64,000 bases of DNA from NCBI GenBank assembly GCA_036937835.1, contig CM072870.1:22022001-22086000 (forward strand). The letters run 5' to 3'. The translations under genes were made by a program, and so were the position numbers. The stretch comes from Pampus argenteus (taxonomy: Eukaryota; Chordata; Actinopteri; Scombriformes; Stromateidae). Shown one piece after another: positions 31,191-43,859 of this stretch. Positions within the stretch are counted from its first letter, which is position 1. Every line of letters starts with the position of its first letter. The notes below the pieces were generated by a model, which saw only the letters and a list, made by a program, of their open reading frames with translations, had not been told where the DNA came from and did not search any database.

Positions 31191-33059
31191 CTACTATTAT
31201 AAACTATTAGCTTTTTTAGTAGAATTAAAACACACACACACACATATATATAGGGGAAACATGCTAGCAAATATTTACCAAAAAATATGTCATCAGCTTG
31301 ACAGCAGCTTGTCTCCAGCTTTGTCTGCTGTCTGGTCAAGAGTGTGTAATATTTTATACAGTACATTGTCAATGTACATTAAATAAAAAATAATAAAATT
31401 AATGACAATAACACACTGCATTAATTATATGTTCTCCTGACTTATAGGTACAGTAAATGACACTGATCTTTATAATGTATTTGAATGTAACATTGATGAT
31501 GTGTATTTTTTTTATAATATGTATGCCAGCTTTACTTTTATGTAAACTAATTAAACGCATTTACAAGAACAAATGAAAACTTAAATAATGGGATGTTTAT
31601 GCTGCATTATTAACAGGAAATGGCTGCATATGAATGTGATGTGTGTGAAATTAGTCCCACGTTTACGTGTTCAGATTAACACTCAGTATATGACACTTTA
31701 TAGCGAAAACTAAATTGAGACTTTGGTATATTTGTTTCTTGCAGAGATGATTTAAAAAAATAAAATAGCATAAAGTTAATATAAAGCAGTAAAATAGTTT
31801 AGATATCTGAATGTCTGCGTGTTTGTTTTCTTCATGTATGTAAATTAAACATTATTACCATACGTGTTTCTGAATATAACTGAGGACATTATTGCATACA
31901 GTATGTATAGAAACTGTGTATATATAAAATGTAAATGCTGTTTCAGGTGTTGGTCGTTATATCAGCTACCAGTAGGAGGCACTGTTGGGTTTCTGGGTTT
32001 TATCTACTGTTTTAACTTAACTTTTTTGTTTGTTTGTTTGTTTGTTTATTTTTCGTTTCTACTCACCTGCTCCCTGACTGCAGCCAACTCTTCCTGCTGT
32101 CACTTCCCGCAGTTTTTGTGTTTTCTGTTGCAAAAAAAAAAAAAAAACAACATAAAGAGTTGATGGTGAACTACGAATCTCCAAGTGTGACTCATTTAAA
32201 TCTTCATATAAATATCCTGAATTAAATAACGTGTGTTGCATGTGCAGACAAGGATGAAGATAATAGTATCTGGTTCACTACCTGTAGCGTGGGCACGATT
32301 TGTTGACTTTTATACTTTTTAAATGACATCTGCAAATACATATAAACCAGATAATCCGGCCCTGGAGATGTTAGTGATCTCTGAAAATGTTTAACTGCAA
32401 AAAGAAGAGAACAAGAGGTTGAAACAAATACACAAATACAACAAAAAATCAAGAAAAAATACAAAAAATGTTGAAACAAATGTGTTTGACAAAAAAGTAG
32501 CTCACTTGTGACAAAAAAATAATGTTTAAACATAAAGAAATCTATAATAATTATATTTTAATTTTGACAGTTAAGTTATGAGAGTGATCAATAAGAAACA
32601 TAAATTGACGTTCGCATGTCGAAGCACCAATCAGTCAAACAAGCAGGATCCTGTCAGCAGAACAAACCTCAACACGTTTCTCCAATTTATCCCCAAAATC
32701 CAATAACTTATCCAAATATGTGCATTTCACTTCCTTCCTCACTAACCAGAGAAAAAAAAAAAAAAACCTGACTGTCAACATCTGTTTCCCCTTTTCCTTC
32801 CTCTTTGTGGAGCATGGCGGCGCCCGTGGGCGTCGCAGCAGCAGCACCACCCTGCCATCCAGCGCTGCATCCATCCACCCGCCCGCCTGCCTTCACCGCT
32901 GAAGCTCAATGAAGCCAAAGTGTCCACATGAAGACACATTAACAGGGATGTTTCACCAAGTAGCTCGCCAGCTGTGTTTCCACCGCCACAGTCACCACCT
33001 CAGCCTTATTAAACGGCCTTTTTTTTTCCTCCACACTCTTGTCGGAGTCCTCTCCTTTG
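31191..33059. other. AT-rich unique sequence
   Basis: Holds (CA)8-(TA)n at 31231-31250, (TTTG)n at 32026-32049, an A run at 32131-32145 and another at 32751-32765. A GC-rich patch at 32810-32900 has several CpGs. No exon recognised. Confidence 0.5.
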
Positions 33060-33390
33060 TGTTTTCTTGTTGTCCTTCCTCTAATTTGAAATGTTTAGCT
33101 CTGCAGCATCTGCACTTGCAGAACATTAGAGGTTCGCTCAAACGGAGCATTTGACAAAAGCCAGGAAGCCTCCGCTCCAAACAAGAGTGTTTGTTTTCAT
33201 GCATTCTCCCTCCTTGTCCTGATTGCTGTCAGATGCCTTTGTGTTCCAGGTGGTTGAGACTGCAGAGGGAGAACCACACAGAGAAATAGATACCATACAT
33301 CCTCCTTTATTTTCTGCTGCTGTCAAGGCATATATTGTACAATATGAAGTGTAAATAGGCCAAATGACTTTGAAATGCACAACAGGAACT
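33060..33390. promoter_or_regulatory. Strong candidate conserved non-coding element
   Basis: Non-repetitive, with CTAATTTGAAATG, GACAAAAGCCAGGAAGCC, CTTTATTTTCTGCTGCTGTC, TATATTGTACAATATGAAG (palindromic ATATTGTACAATAT, 33333-33346, with facing ATTGT/ACAAT cores) and AAATAGGCCAAATGAC. No coding frame of interest. Confidence 0.47.
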
Positions 33391-34929
33391 GATTATTCTC
33401 AGGGGCTGCTGAGAAATCAGGACCATCTGACACAGAAAGTGAACGAGATCAGAGAGAGAGAAGATTCACTGTAGTGAAACTGAAACTGGAGTCTCTGTTG
33501 ACCCACAATCCAGGGATCACTAATGCTGCTAGTGACTAAAACATTTGTAAGTTTCTGTGACACTGCATTCATGCTTGAGGTCTGAGGTCATATTAAGGTC
33601 ATATGAAACGGAGAAATATGAGCTTTTTGTGGGTGAATAAAAGAAGCTAAAGGAAAACAACGACGCTGAGCTTTCAAATGTCATCAGGAGTCGTTAATAA
33701 CATCATCAAGCATCAAGTTTAATGCACACAAAGGGCAATTATTTACTGTACAGTTAGCTGATAATTAGCCTGACCAGAAACACTGCATTCATGTCACAAA
33801 GTAATCCATAAAGGTAAAGTCAGTAAAGTTCTTCCTCACAAAAAAACCCCCCCCAACATTTCTTCATGAAACTGGCTTTGTGTCATGTTGACACACAGAG
33901 AAGAGACAAACACAAACTGTTGACACAGAGCTGGAAGAACAGCGGTTCTGGGAGTCCATGCATGGACAAGATGAATCCAAGCAAGGAAAACATCATTTCT
34001 GGCTCACAAAATTAGGTCAATTTCTCTTTTTTTTGTGAAAGTTTGCAAAGTTTTAGCTTTTCAGCCCTCAAAAATGATTTAAATGAAAGCAAAAAATCGG
34101 CAGCTACCACATCTTGAGGCTGAAGGTCTCAATCTTTTTAATAAGCGTCCTGGTGGTCATTTAGGAAATTGTTGGTCCATTAATAAGATTTAAAGACTTA
34201 TAGTTGCATTGATGTCTGTTAGGTGGTTGTTTCCAACCACAACCTGCAAACTCAAACCAGCTCTAATACAAACCAACAGATGTCACACCTTGCTATATCC
34301 ATCATGTGTGCACTCTGTGTCGGAAAACAGGTGAAACCTTTTGGCCATATATCTTATGTAGGTTTCCCAAATTTTACTCTGAAACATCTTTCAAAGAAGA
34401 AAAAACATGTAGGAGAAAACATCAGGACGCACAAAACTACTGTAAAATATATTAGCAGCTAGAGCACTGACTGTAATGTTAATGGAAAAAGCTGTAAAGA
34501 TTTAGCTAAAGCTGCTTCCAAAGCATATATGACACTATATTCATGTATATATAAGAAATTCATCCTCATAAAATGAAATGTACAGCTGCACATTGCTGCC
34601 ACTAAGAAAAAATGAATTTGCGCTTCATCTTTATAACTACATACCAACTTATCTCACTAAAACATGAATCTTTTCTCTTCATAATATAAGACATAGGTAT
34701 GTTAGTCAATAAAACATACTAAATAATAATAATTAGTAATAGTAATAAGTAGTAAAACAAAAAAATATATCATTATACCAGTTAAACTGTATTTTTGAGT
34801 CAAACGCTGCAGTGAACGGATCTTTTCCGTGTGTCCTGAATGCAGCCTGCAGGCTGTAATAAGGACCTGCTGGACACGTGCTCTGACAATTAGAAACACA
34901 CCTCAGATCATCCAAGCATGTGGTTTACT
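33391..34929. other. AT-rich unique sequence
   Basis: No exon or repeat family recognised. An A/C run lies at 33840-33854. Confidence 0.5.
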
Positions 34930-35250
34930 GAGCAGGAGAAACAAATCAGCGCAATAATGACTTCATTGTTCTCCAACAGCGAAGGAAACATGTCCGCTGT
35001 CAGCTGCAGAGGCTGCTGCTCATCTCTGCATAGTTAATGTGTATGCCATAAATTGAGCAACAACAATAAAAAAATAAATAAACATCATCGAGGCATGTGG
35101 CAAAGTCTGAGCTCAAAAGCTGCAGGAGTTTAAAGATCCTGACCCATCATCATGAACACAGATGTTCTCTCTGAAGTCAAACATGCACAAGGTTCGTGAA
35201 TAATGGCACATCACACACTACAAGGACAATATTATGAGCCGGAGGGAGCG
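34930..35250. promoter_or_regulatory. Candidate conserved non-coding element
   Basis: Non-repetitive, with GTCAGCTGCAGAGGCTGCTG, GCATAGTTAATGTGTATGCC, AACAACAATAAAAAAATAAA (SOX-like) and GGAGTTTAAAGATCCTGACC. Inferred from texture. Confidence 0.4.
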
Positions 35251-36019
35251 ATGGACTACTTGATCTGATGGAGAAGCATTAAATAAAATGGATGCTGACA
35301 TGGTTCAACAACGTGCTTCAGTAATGAAGGATAAATGAAGTCAACGTTGGGACGCGTCGTGTCTTCAGCGAGAACTGGACGTGAGATTTTAGGAGCTAAT
35401 GTGGCTCTCAGCGGGACTCTGGAGACACGTGTTAATATCATCTGTAAATGTAATCAGGTTATATCATCTATATACAGTCTGGATAAGAGACACATGTTAA
35501 TGCAAAGTGTCTGTTAGCATGTTTAGCAGCGACTAACGTAAATCCACTGTTTGAGTGTGCAGCAAATGTAGGAATATGGAAGTTCAGTTTTATACAGCGC
35601 ACATGTAAAGTGATATTGATATTTTTTTTATTTTTTGTTTAGTCGTTGGCTAACATACGTTTTGTGATTGTGCGCCGTCCACAGTGGTTCATCTGCCATC
35701 TAACTGCAGGTAATAAAGTGACCGTGGATGAGTCCCATCGTACGACCTGCCCGCTTCACCTGAACGAGCTATGACTGCAGCACCAATAACAACGTGTTAG
35801 GAGACAAAACAGGAAGTGGAACAAATATTAAAAAAGGGGGCGGGTCACATGAGGTCAATAAAATGTAAAGATTTCAGCAGTAGGAGCTCTGAGCAGTAAC
35901 AGTCTGTCACTGCTGAGACTCGGTGGAATAAACTGAACCACTGAGGTTAATATATTCTACTGCAGAGTCTCCACACAACAGAGCTGACACCTTCACTGTA
36001 CAACCAGCTGCTGCACTAC

Positions 36020-36021
<2 letters not shown>
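35251..36021. other. Unique sequence
   Basis: Nothing recognised beyond short T/A runs at 35616-35638. Confidence 0.5.
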
Positions 36022-36055
<34 letters not shown>

Positions 36056-36140
36056 GTCCTAACATATTGAATGGTGAATCTAGAGGCAGTCGCAGAACCC
36101 AGAGGGCTGGCAGACAACATGGGCCTGAGTGGAGGGCTGC

Positions 36141-36177
<37 letters not shown>
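36022..36177. repeat. Two (GT)16-17 microsatellites
   Basis: GT runs at 36022-36054 and 36144-36177, same sense, 89 bp apart. Confidence 0.95.
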
Positions 36178-36178
<1 letters not shown>

Positions 36179-36644
36179 AGGGGTTTTGAGCATCAGCCAT
36201 GAGCACCATCTGCCTCTCTGTCACTCAGAGCCAAGATGTTCGATCAAACCGCTCGGAGGCGAGCTTGGACGCGTTTTGTGAGCTCTGCCTGGACGATGTG
36301 TTTGGAGGTTGTTGGTTTTTTTGGGTTGTTTTTTTTATTTTGTTTATCCACTAACACTGAAAAACAGTCGATTATCGTCCATCTGAGTGTCAGCTGCTGA
36401 GCTGTTCGTGGAGCGTCGGAGTCTCAATCCAACAACAAACGTTTCTCTGTCACTGTGTCAAAAACACAACATGGATCTTAAAACCCCAATTTAAGTTTTG
36501 ACTGCATGAATGTGAAATATACTCACATGCATACTTTAGGAATTCAATAGTGGAGGTAAAATATGCATACAGTATATCTGATCATTATTAAATTAATTTG
36601 GGGTAGGGATATTACGACAGAGAGAGAAAACTGTTTTTTTCTTC
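36178..36644. other. Unique sequence
   Basis: T-rich patch at 36314-36346. Nothing else recognised. Confidence 0.5.
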
Positions 36645-36808
36645 TTTCCTCTCCCATTAATCATCTCACGACTGCTCAGATCTATCTGGCGACCCTTTAG
36701 AGGGGCCCGACCCCTAGGTTGGGACTTTCACTTTTAATGACATATGTTTACATTGCTGTATTAGTACTTTTACTCAAGTAAAAGATCTAAATACTTCTTC
36801 CACCACTG
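36645..36808 (+). repeat. Composite interspersed repeat family A, copy 2
   Basis: Has the CCCATTAATCATCTCACGAC ... GGGGCCCGACCCCTAGGTTGG block, then jumps to GTATTAGTACTTTTACTCAAG and ATACTTCTTCCACCACTG, an end I know as very common in percomorph genomes. An internal deletion relative to copy 4 starts right after GGTTGGGA. Confidence 0.82.
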
Positions 36809-36919
36809 AGTATCAGTGGAAATTTGGGAAACTAGAAATGGTGCCTGAAAGCCTGAAAAGGTCAAGTCAGGTGTTTCTGTTATTTTGTCCACCCTACAAA
36901 TGTCACAAACATGTTTAAT

Positions 36920-37130
36920 AACAGACAAACACCTTCATGTTCCAGATTAATGAGGAGTTTGCCTGCGATGATCCCACGCAGCGTCCTTGAAGGATATTTA
37001 TACCCGCCGACCTTTAGCCGTGTCTTAATGGATTATCAGAAGGCACTCATCAATTCTACTGGGCTGACGGTCACGTTGGCACCGAACATTAAAGTTTTGG
37101 AGTGATTTGTTCGGCGCTTTTTGCTCCTAA
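36920..37130. promoter_or_regulatory. Strong candidate conserved non-coding element
   Basis: Non-repetitive, with GATTAATGAGGAGTTTGCC, GGATATTTATACCCGCCG, CTTAATGGATTATCAGAAGG (TAAT and GGATTA cores) and CATCAATTCTACTGG. The 64-codon plus-strand frame is not a known peptide. Confidence 0.45.
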
Positions 37131-37139
37131 AAAAAAACA

Positions 37140-37510
37140 CACACACAGGGGCGGTGCAGCTCCCTCCAAAAAGGCCCTGAAGACACGAGGAACGGCAGCC
37201 AAGTGACGGTGAGGCAGACGTCTGATGCCAAAAGTGCCGCGGCTCTTCCCCTAAAACAAGATATTGTGCAGAACGTGTTGGCATTTGAGCGGACAGGCGG
37301 GGCTGTTAGCCAGAGAGATCCCGGCTGTGCTGATGTCCATCTTGGCACATCACAGCCGATCAGGAAGAGTGGCGGTGAGTGGCGGCCAAGCTTGTCATCT
37401 TCATGTCCTCTGACAGCCAGGATCCTCCTACACCCTGCTTTCAAAACGCCCAAAACATTGCCTCCTCCACCACGTCCCCGCCCAGGCGGTTCCTCTGTGA
37501 TCAAAAACAA
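37140..37510. promoter_or_regulatory. GC-balanced unique island
   Basis: Adjoins the previous island across an (AC)n stretch at 37138-37148. CpG-containing, non-repetitive, with GAGCGGACAGGCGGGGC and CTTGGCACATCACAGCCG. Opposed frames of 111 and 131 codons cross it but neither resembles a protein family, and each is the shadow of the other's composition. Confidence 0.35.
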
Positions 37511-38766
37511 ACGCCACAACACTCTGACAGCAGGTTAAAGACTCTGCATCCGTCCTAACTTTACATTCACCTGTGTCCAGCAGAGAAGTGGACAAACAAA
37601 GACACGAAGACGAGTGTCGGTTTTAAAAATGTTGTTCAAAGTATCTGAATGCTGATTTTTTATTGTTGTTGTTGTTGTTTTTATATGTATGTGTGCGTGG
37701 GTGTTAACACTTTTTATTAAAAATATATAAAAAATATCAACATAGTGTATTTAAATTTTTGTGCATGTTTCTTCTGTGAAAGCTGTAGGACTGATGCACT
37801 TTGTAACGACACATAGACAGCATGAGACATCAATTAAAACACCTGTGAATCAATATTGACGGAGCCTTTTGAGGTTTCTACCGTCTCAGGCCGAAGCAGC
37901 GTCTCTGGCAGCTCGACTCGTCCTGGCAGCTCGGCACCGTTTTTCCAGCCAGCATTCGAGAGCTTCAGCCAGCAGCAACACAACAAACACTTTGCCATAT
38001 AGTTTCTTTGCAAAAGTGGAGAAAACAGCTGCAAAACAACAAACAAACAAAAAAAAAAACAAATGCAAACAACACACAAACGTGCATTTTTAATTGTATG
38101 TGTGATATCTAAAGAAGATTGTTCTTCCTGTCTGCTTGATGATGACACAATGCTGCAGGAAAATCACAACACAACAGAACAATCAGTCATAAATATGCTA
38201 TATTCAGTTGTATGAATATGTAAACAAGGAGCTTTTAGTTTTACCCACAGACGTTTTTGTTCCAGGTTCACTTGCAGTTTCCTCTGTGTCCATGTTTAGG
38301 ACGTGTTTAGTCTATCTAACAAAGATGAAGCATGGTAACCAGCTAGCCTAGCTGCACTGAAAAAAATATCCCTAAATTATCATTATTGCAAATATGCAAC
38401 AAATGTTTTGATTAGGCTGCATTAGGGACTAATCAGAGCAGAACGAGCGTCTACACCTTCATGATCGCTGCAGTTTGGGAATATTTGCACACTTCTCTGT
38501 CAGCTAATGATACCACATGAAAGACATTTGACGTTTTGTTTAAGTAAAACGTCTGTATTTCTGTTAACTTCTAGCATCTTCTGTTACTGAACTGATGTTG
38601 TTCAGACCCATGAAACACTTTTTTCCCTCCAGTGAAACCGTTGTTGTTATCTGTGGAAAAGAATCTGTACAAGAATGTCTTATTTACTGTCAGCTGGATC
38701 AAGTGCAGCCGTTTCCATCTCCTGTAATGAGGAGGGCCAATAATTTGAAATGGTGCTTTTGGGATG
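37511..38766. other. AT-rich unique sequence
   Basis: (TTG)n at 37663-37679 and A-rich at 38038-38060. A mixed patch with CAGGCCGAAGCAGC lies at 37885-37960. No exon recognised. Confidence 0.45.
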
Positions 38767-38778
38767 TATGTGTGTGTT

Positions 38779-38835
<57 letters not shown>
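38767..38835. repeat. (GT)n microsatellite, longest in the window
   Basis: About 69 bp, with two GTTT interruptions at its left end. Confidence 0.95.
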
Positions 38836-38836
<1 letters not shown>

Positions 38837-38979
38837 GGGAGGGTTAGGTGAAAGCTGGATCTAAGATTTCCCCTTCTTCATATAATGCCTCCTTTGTTGT
38901 GACTGCAGATTAGAGACTGGAACTGAAGTTCACAAAATACCTGCTTTCCCTTGAGTGGGCTGCCTGAAAGCTCACTTTT

Positions 38980-39130
38980 ATTCCTCTTACCTTTTGAAAT
39001 GTTCCTCTGGAGGCAGCTCCGGCGGCCGGCCCGGGCCAGGTGGCTTTCATCTGCTGATTCAGTGGAAGCTGGCGACCAGCGCTCGGCCGCCTGAATTAGC
39101 CCGTCCATCTTGACGACAATACTTTGGACT
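38980..39130. promoter_or_regulatory. CpG-rich candidate regulatory element
   Basis: GGAGGCAGCTCCGGCGG, GGGCCAGGTGGCTTTCATC (CAGGTG E-box) and GCCTGAATTAGCCCG words in a sharp GC peak. Non-repetitive, no coding match. Confidence 0.38.
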
Positions 39131-39759
39131 CTTCCTTGATATACGATCGGCTGCTTGTTGCGATGGGAAATCTTCAGCTGTGATTTGTGTAAAATAAGCT
39201 CAGTTTATTTTTTTTCCTCACGGCTCGAAGTCTTTTTTACGCTGACTTCGAGCAGCTTTTGATGGCGGTTGAATCTCCAGCTGCTACAGTATTACTGCTG
39301 TATGTGCTTTTTAAAGGATTTCTTAGAAACGTGTTACAGACACAGACGCGCTCCAGTTTCTACAAATATGAGCATCTTACCAACTCTGATAATTGTGATT
39401 TAATTTAACAAAGGTTATAAGAATTATTAGTTATTTTAATGCTAATGAGGAAGTCAAATCGATTAATTGCGCTCAACCAATTAAGACCCGGCTGATTAGA
39501 TTTATCAGTGAGACTTTTTGGAGAGAGAATTGATTTTTCACCAATAAAAACTCAAACCTTTTTGGCATCTTTGCCTTTATTGTGTAGATTATAGTGAAGC
39601 TGCAGACAGGAAACAAGGAAAGAGAGATCAACAAAGGTCAAAGGCTGAAATCAAACCAGGGATGTTGCTGTTACGAGACAGTGACTATACGGCTCCGTGA
39701 AACTCGTTGAAGGTTTCCGAACTTGTAAAGTTCGTGCTGTGTGTATCGTAATGAGGTCG

Positions 39760-40005
39760 TCAGCGTGCCTCCTGCTCAGAAGAGCCGCTGCGTCCAGAAT
39801 TAGACTGATCCCCGCTGATGAATGAAGACATTAATTGAAAATGGTGACTATAGGAGATCCCAACATGAGGCAGAGGGCCGTGCCAGCCAGATAAAGTGCT
39901 GAAAGAAAAATGAGACGCTGGGAGAAAAAAATGGGGGAGATTTGGACTACAGGAGGGAGGAGAAGGAGGAGGACGGGGACACAAAGGACAATGCGGGGAT
40001 TGAAG
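39760..40005. promoter_or_regulatory. Strong candidate conserved non-coding element
   Basis: Non-repetitive left part with CAGAATTAGACTGATCCCCG, AAGACATTAATTGAAAATGG (TTAATTG core) and CAGCCAGATAAAGTGCTG (GATA-type AGATAA). The right part (39900-40000) grades into GGAGGA low complexity. Confidence 0.45.
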
Positions 40006-41599
40006 GTGATCTCTCTCTCTCCCTCTCTCTGTGTTAACTGTGTCTCTATATTTTGCAATATTTTTACGTAACGAAACTTTTAGCTCACGTAAATGATTTC
40101 TAACGAATTTCATTTTTTCTTAATATTTTACTGTAACCGTCTTGCAAATTTTAGTTTAGTTTTGGAGGATTAGGAAGTTGCTTCACAACGTTTCCAAACA
40201 CATTCAAATATACAGTTGGTCTGGTAACAGGATCATTTCCACTAAACACGTAATCGCTTCCTGACCACATTCGTGCTTCTCAGTGGATGAACCCTTTAGA
40301 TTTTAATGACCACATGACCGTTTGATACTGGACGATTATCCAAACCTCACACTGTATTTATTGACAACATCGTTTAGGTCCAGTTGTTTGGTTAGTAAAT
40401 ATATTTATAACAAAAAAGATTGTGTTTATGGCAGATAAAACAGATTAAGACATGGTTGAGGTTAAGCAATTAAAACAGCTTCAGGTAAGAGAAATAATTA
40501 CTACCTGTGAACTTATCCAGCAAGTGCAGATTTAATAACTCGAACCTGGACGGACTTTGTCTGACATGAGAGCTCGACATTCAAGTACTTTTCTTGATAT
40601 TATAAAGCAACAAATGGGTTAAATCTCAGTTTTCTAGACGTATGTATGACTTGGACATCTATGTAAACACCATTTAAGTCGGAAACTCTCGATCACAGTA
40701 ACTCCGACATGATGGGAGCGCCACCTTCTGCTTCACTACCTGCAGAATCGATTTAAAAAAGAAAATAAAGGTTCATTAACACAGTTTTTCTTCTTTGCTT
40801 TCTGTTTCACTTTTTCACGTATAGTATTTTTTATCTATCTTGGCCAGTAAAACCCTTTTTTTTTGTTTTCTACGCTAATTACTTGTGTAAATATCTGACC
40901 CCTCGTTCTCTCCCTCTATTTAACTTCCTGTGTTTTTGTGATTTCGCTCATTGAACCGTGTAACTTTCAGCCTGTCTCTTCCTCTCTCACCTTCAGCAGC
41001 TTTTGTATGTAAATTCAACAGAATCACATCGTCTACCATGTTGTTTTCTTCATGTAACAAGCTGGAACGTGCCACAACACTTCCGATCATTCATGATAAC
41101 GTCTTTGCCCTCCAGCCGTGTTTTAAAAATCTCAACCTGAGCTGTGACCGTCTCGTGCGACCGTCGTCACGACTGACTGCAGGCCGCGATCTGCCGACTC
41201 GTCCACTCATTTCTCAGGGAACCAAACCCACCCCTCGCTTTAACCGCTGTTTAACATAATTAATGTGATCGGCCCACAGCGAGGCTCAGCGAGTCCGAGC
41301 CTCCTGCCACTGGGAATCACATCGCCACACTAACCACTATCACGCTGAGTCCGCCGCAGCCACAAATCTGACCACATTATACCAACTGACACACTGATGC
41401 AACAATTTCTTTTCTTTTCTGCTTATATTCAACATTCATATTGAACATGATCCATATTTTCAGGCCAAATGCGTCACCTGGTCAAGATTTCTGGGAACAA
41501 AGCGGAAAATGAAATTTAAAATTTCTTAAATTTCATTTGTTATATTATCCATTGTGTCAAATCATCAACTGAAAAGTAACTAAAGCTGTTAAATAAACG
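40006..41599. other. AT-rich unique sequence
   Basis: A CT run lies at 40010-40030. No exon or repeat recognised. Confidence 0.5.
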
Positions 41600-41682
41600 T
41601 CGTGGAGTAGAAAGTACAATATTTACCTCCAAATAATGTAGTGGATCGGAAGAATAAAGTAGCATCAAAAGTACAAGAGTGT
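41600..41682 (+). repeat. Short GTGGAGTAGAAAGTACAATATTT repeat fragment
   Basis: The order GTGGAGTAGAAAGTACAAT, ATGTAGTGGA and AATAAAGTAGCATCAAAAGT matches a block I know from the same abundant percomorph repeat superfamily as family A. Confidence 0.6.
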
Positions 41683-42339
41683 GTCAAATATTTAACCAGT
41701 GAAAAACATACCGCAACTCTAAATTCCCACTGTCCTTAAATGCAGAAATATGATTTTTTTTTTTTGTAGATGAAGCGAATGTGGAATCAATCACAGCTGG
41801 AGAGACGTGATGGAGTCTGTCAGTGTTATAAATATAAACGACAGTCTGACCTCGGAGCTGGAGCCAAACGTCCAACACACCGTAACTCAAAACACCTAAA
41901 AATTAACACGATATATTTTCTGGTTTAATTTTTTTTTTCCCAATGTCGTCTTGGTGGGAAAACAGCTCGGTGGAAACATATGTTGACCAACCCCCCCAAC
42001 AGATGTCGGACTCCAGGCTCCAACAAGCCACTTCTGCTGCTGCTGTGAGTCCAACCTCAGCCTCCTTCTCCAGCTCCACAACACACATTTACAGCTTCTG
42101 AAACTCTCAATCTGCTCTCGTAGCGCTCGCCTATCTTTATTTCACTATTAACGTTTAGTCACAATTATTACAGATGCTGTACGGGGAAAAGAAACAAGTT
42201 AAATGTGCATCAAAATTCTTTCCGATTATTTTAAATTTTTTTGAAGAGGAAAATTCGAGCAAGACGTTTTTTTTGTTTTTTTTAAACGTGATGTAGAAAC
42301 ATAACAGAGGGTTGCAGCAGCAGAACGTGTCGTAGTGAA
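41683..42339. other. AT-rich unique sequence
   Basis: T runs at 41754-41765 and 41931-41938. Nothing else recognised. Confidence 0.5.
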
Positions 42340-42620
42340 GTGACGTGTGCTGGTGAAGTGTTGCCATCTGCAGCCTGCTGGCCCACTCTTGGCATCATGT
42401 CCGTCAGCTTTTCCCGTTCCCAGTGAGCGCAGATTAACAGACAAGCCGAGCAGTCTGGCAGCCGCCGACGCCTTTCCCCCCCCTGAGAGCGAATTATCCC
42501 GGCCCTCTGCAGGCCCCGATACCACCGCTACTCCAACAAAACAGCTTTTCACACCCAAACACCCAGAGGAGGAAGGCAACGTCCTAATAATACCGCAGCA
42601 CAGAGGACGACCATCTCTAC
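42340..42620. promoter_or_regulatory. Candidate conserved non-coding element
   Basis: GC-balanced, with CTCTTGGCATCATGTCCG (TTGGCA NFI half-site, 42388-42393), GCGCAGATTAACAGAC and GAGCGAATTATCCCGG. A 145-codon plus-strand frame (42347-42784) crosses it. It is proline/serine-rich, has no recognisable domain and is probably chance. Confidence 0.38.
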
Positions 42621-43072
42621 CGGTGTCCCTGCTGCCAGAGAACTGGGGACAAATCCAACCCTCTACGAGGCCTATTGTACCTCTTCATCTTTATCTCTCC
42701 TCTCCTGCTGCTCACGAGCTTGTCACCTCTCCAGTGTTAAAAACCCCAACACAGAAAGACCTTCACCGACAGCAGGAGCAATAAGGAGGTGGCTGAGGCT
42801 TTAGAGCACTGAAAACAAAGCTTGGCTCTGTCCTCCTTCAGGTCAGAGGTCACAGCGGCGGTGACGGGGGGCTGATCAGGAGCTGGCTGTGATGAGGTGA
42901 GCTGGGAGTGGTCTTCATTACAGCCTGGCTCTTCTCCTCCACCTGAAATCTGATCCTGTAACTGTCTCAGCCAAGTTATGATGTTTAGCAGGTATGTGTC
43001 CGTTTAAACACGCCTAATTATCACTGAACACAAAGTACACCTGAGGCTGATGGGAAAGTCATTAGTCTTGCA
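42621..43072. other. Unique sequence
   Basis: Includes a GGTGACGGGGGGCTGATCAGG patch at 42860-42880. No exon recognised. Confidence 0.45.
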
Positions 43073-43275
43073 GGTATTTGTTCATAAACCATATTAAATT
43101 TTTGACCAGATGGTGGCGCTATATTAAAAAGGTCAAAGGATGAAAGTCACGATTCAACCAATAGTTGTTGAGATATTCCAGTAAAGAAAGTTCAACCTCA
43201 TGGTGGCGCTAGAGGAGAATTCAGAGGTTCAGATACTTGTGAAGCAGCAGATGTCCTCCATCACGTCCTCTGCAG
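43073..43275 (+). repeat. Interspersed repeat family G fragment
   Basis: GATGGTGGCGCTATA, CAACCAATAGTTGTTGAGAT, TATTCCAGTAAAG and ATGGTGGCGCTAGAGGA are words I know from one of the commonest teleost dispersed repeats. GGTGGCGCTA occurs twice, 70 bp apart. Confidence 0.65.
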
Positions 43276-43859
43276 GCGCTTCGTGAAGGATCAGTATGAA
43301 CAGGAGGAATGATTACAGCAAGTAAAACACGTTTTAATGATCATTCGGGCTCCTGATTGTTGTTTTAAGAAAGACTTGAAAAATTGTAAACCTGTTGTCT
43401 TTAAACGATTCGAACTTTTTGAATCGGTAAAAAAACTGCCATAAACGGTAACTGCTCATAGACTCGAGAGCAGATTTAAATATTTATGTGAGCATATTTT
43501 CATAATTGTCGTATATTCTGCTGATTATTCTAATTCAAATGAACAATTCCTGATAAAAAATCGACTCAATTAAAGCCAAACTGCTGCTCTGCTTCACATC
43601 ACCGAGAGGAAACAGAAAATATGTCGAGTGTTAATGTTAAACAATTCCTGGCTGCAGGCTGCCGGGCGGACCTTTTCTAAAATATTTAAATTGAATCTGG
43701 AGCGGAGCCACGGGTGCTTGTTTTTAAAATCTGCGTCTGCCTTTACAGCTTCGGGTCAAATATTTTCAAAAAATGTAAAACTGGATGTAAATCTGACATA
43801 TTTGAGCACTTAAAGGCAGCGAAGCTCAGTGAAATCCTGCCTGCAGGGCTGAATGTGCA
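43276..43859. other. AT-rich unique sequence
   Basis: Nothing recognised. Confidence 0.5.

Noticed and set aside
37127..37538. Opposed 131- and 111-codon frames
   Set aside because: Mutual shadows in a CpG-containing island; neither resembles a known protein.
42347..42784. 145-codon plus-strand frame
   Set aside because: Proline/serine-rich with no recognisable domain and opposed by another frame. Better explained as a GC-balanced regulatory island.
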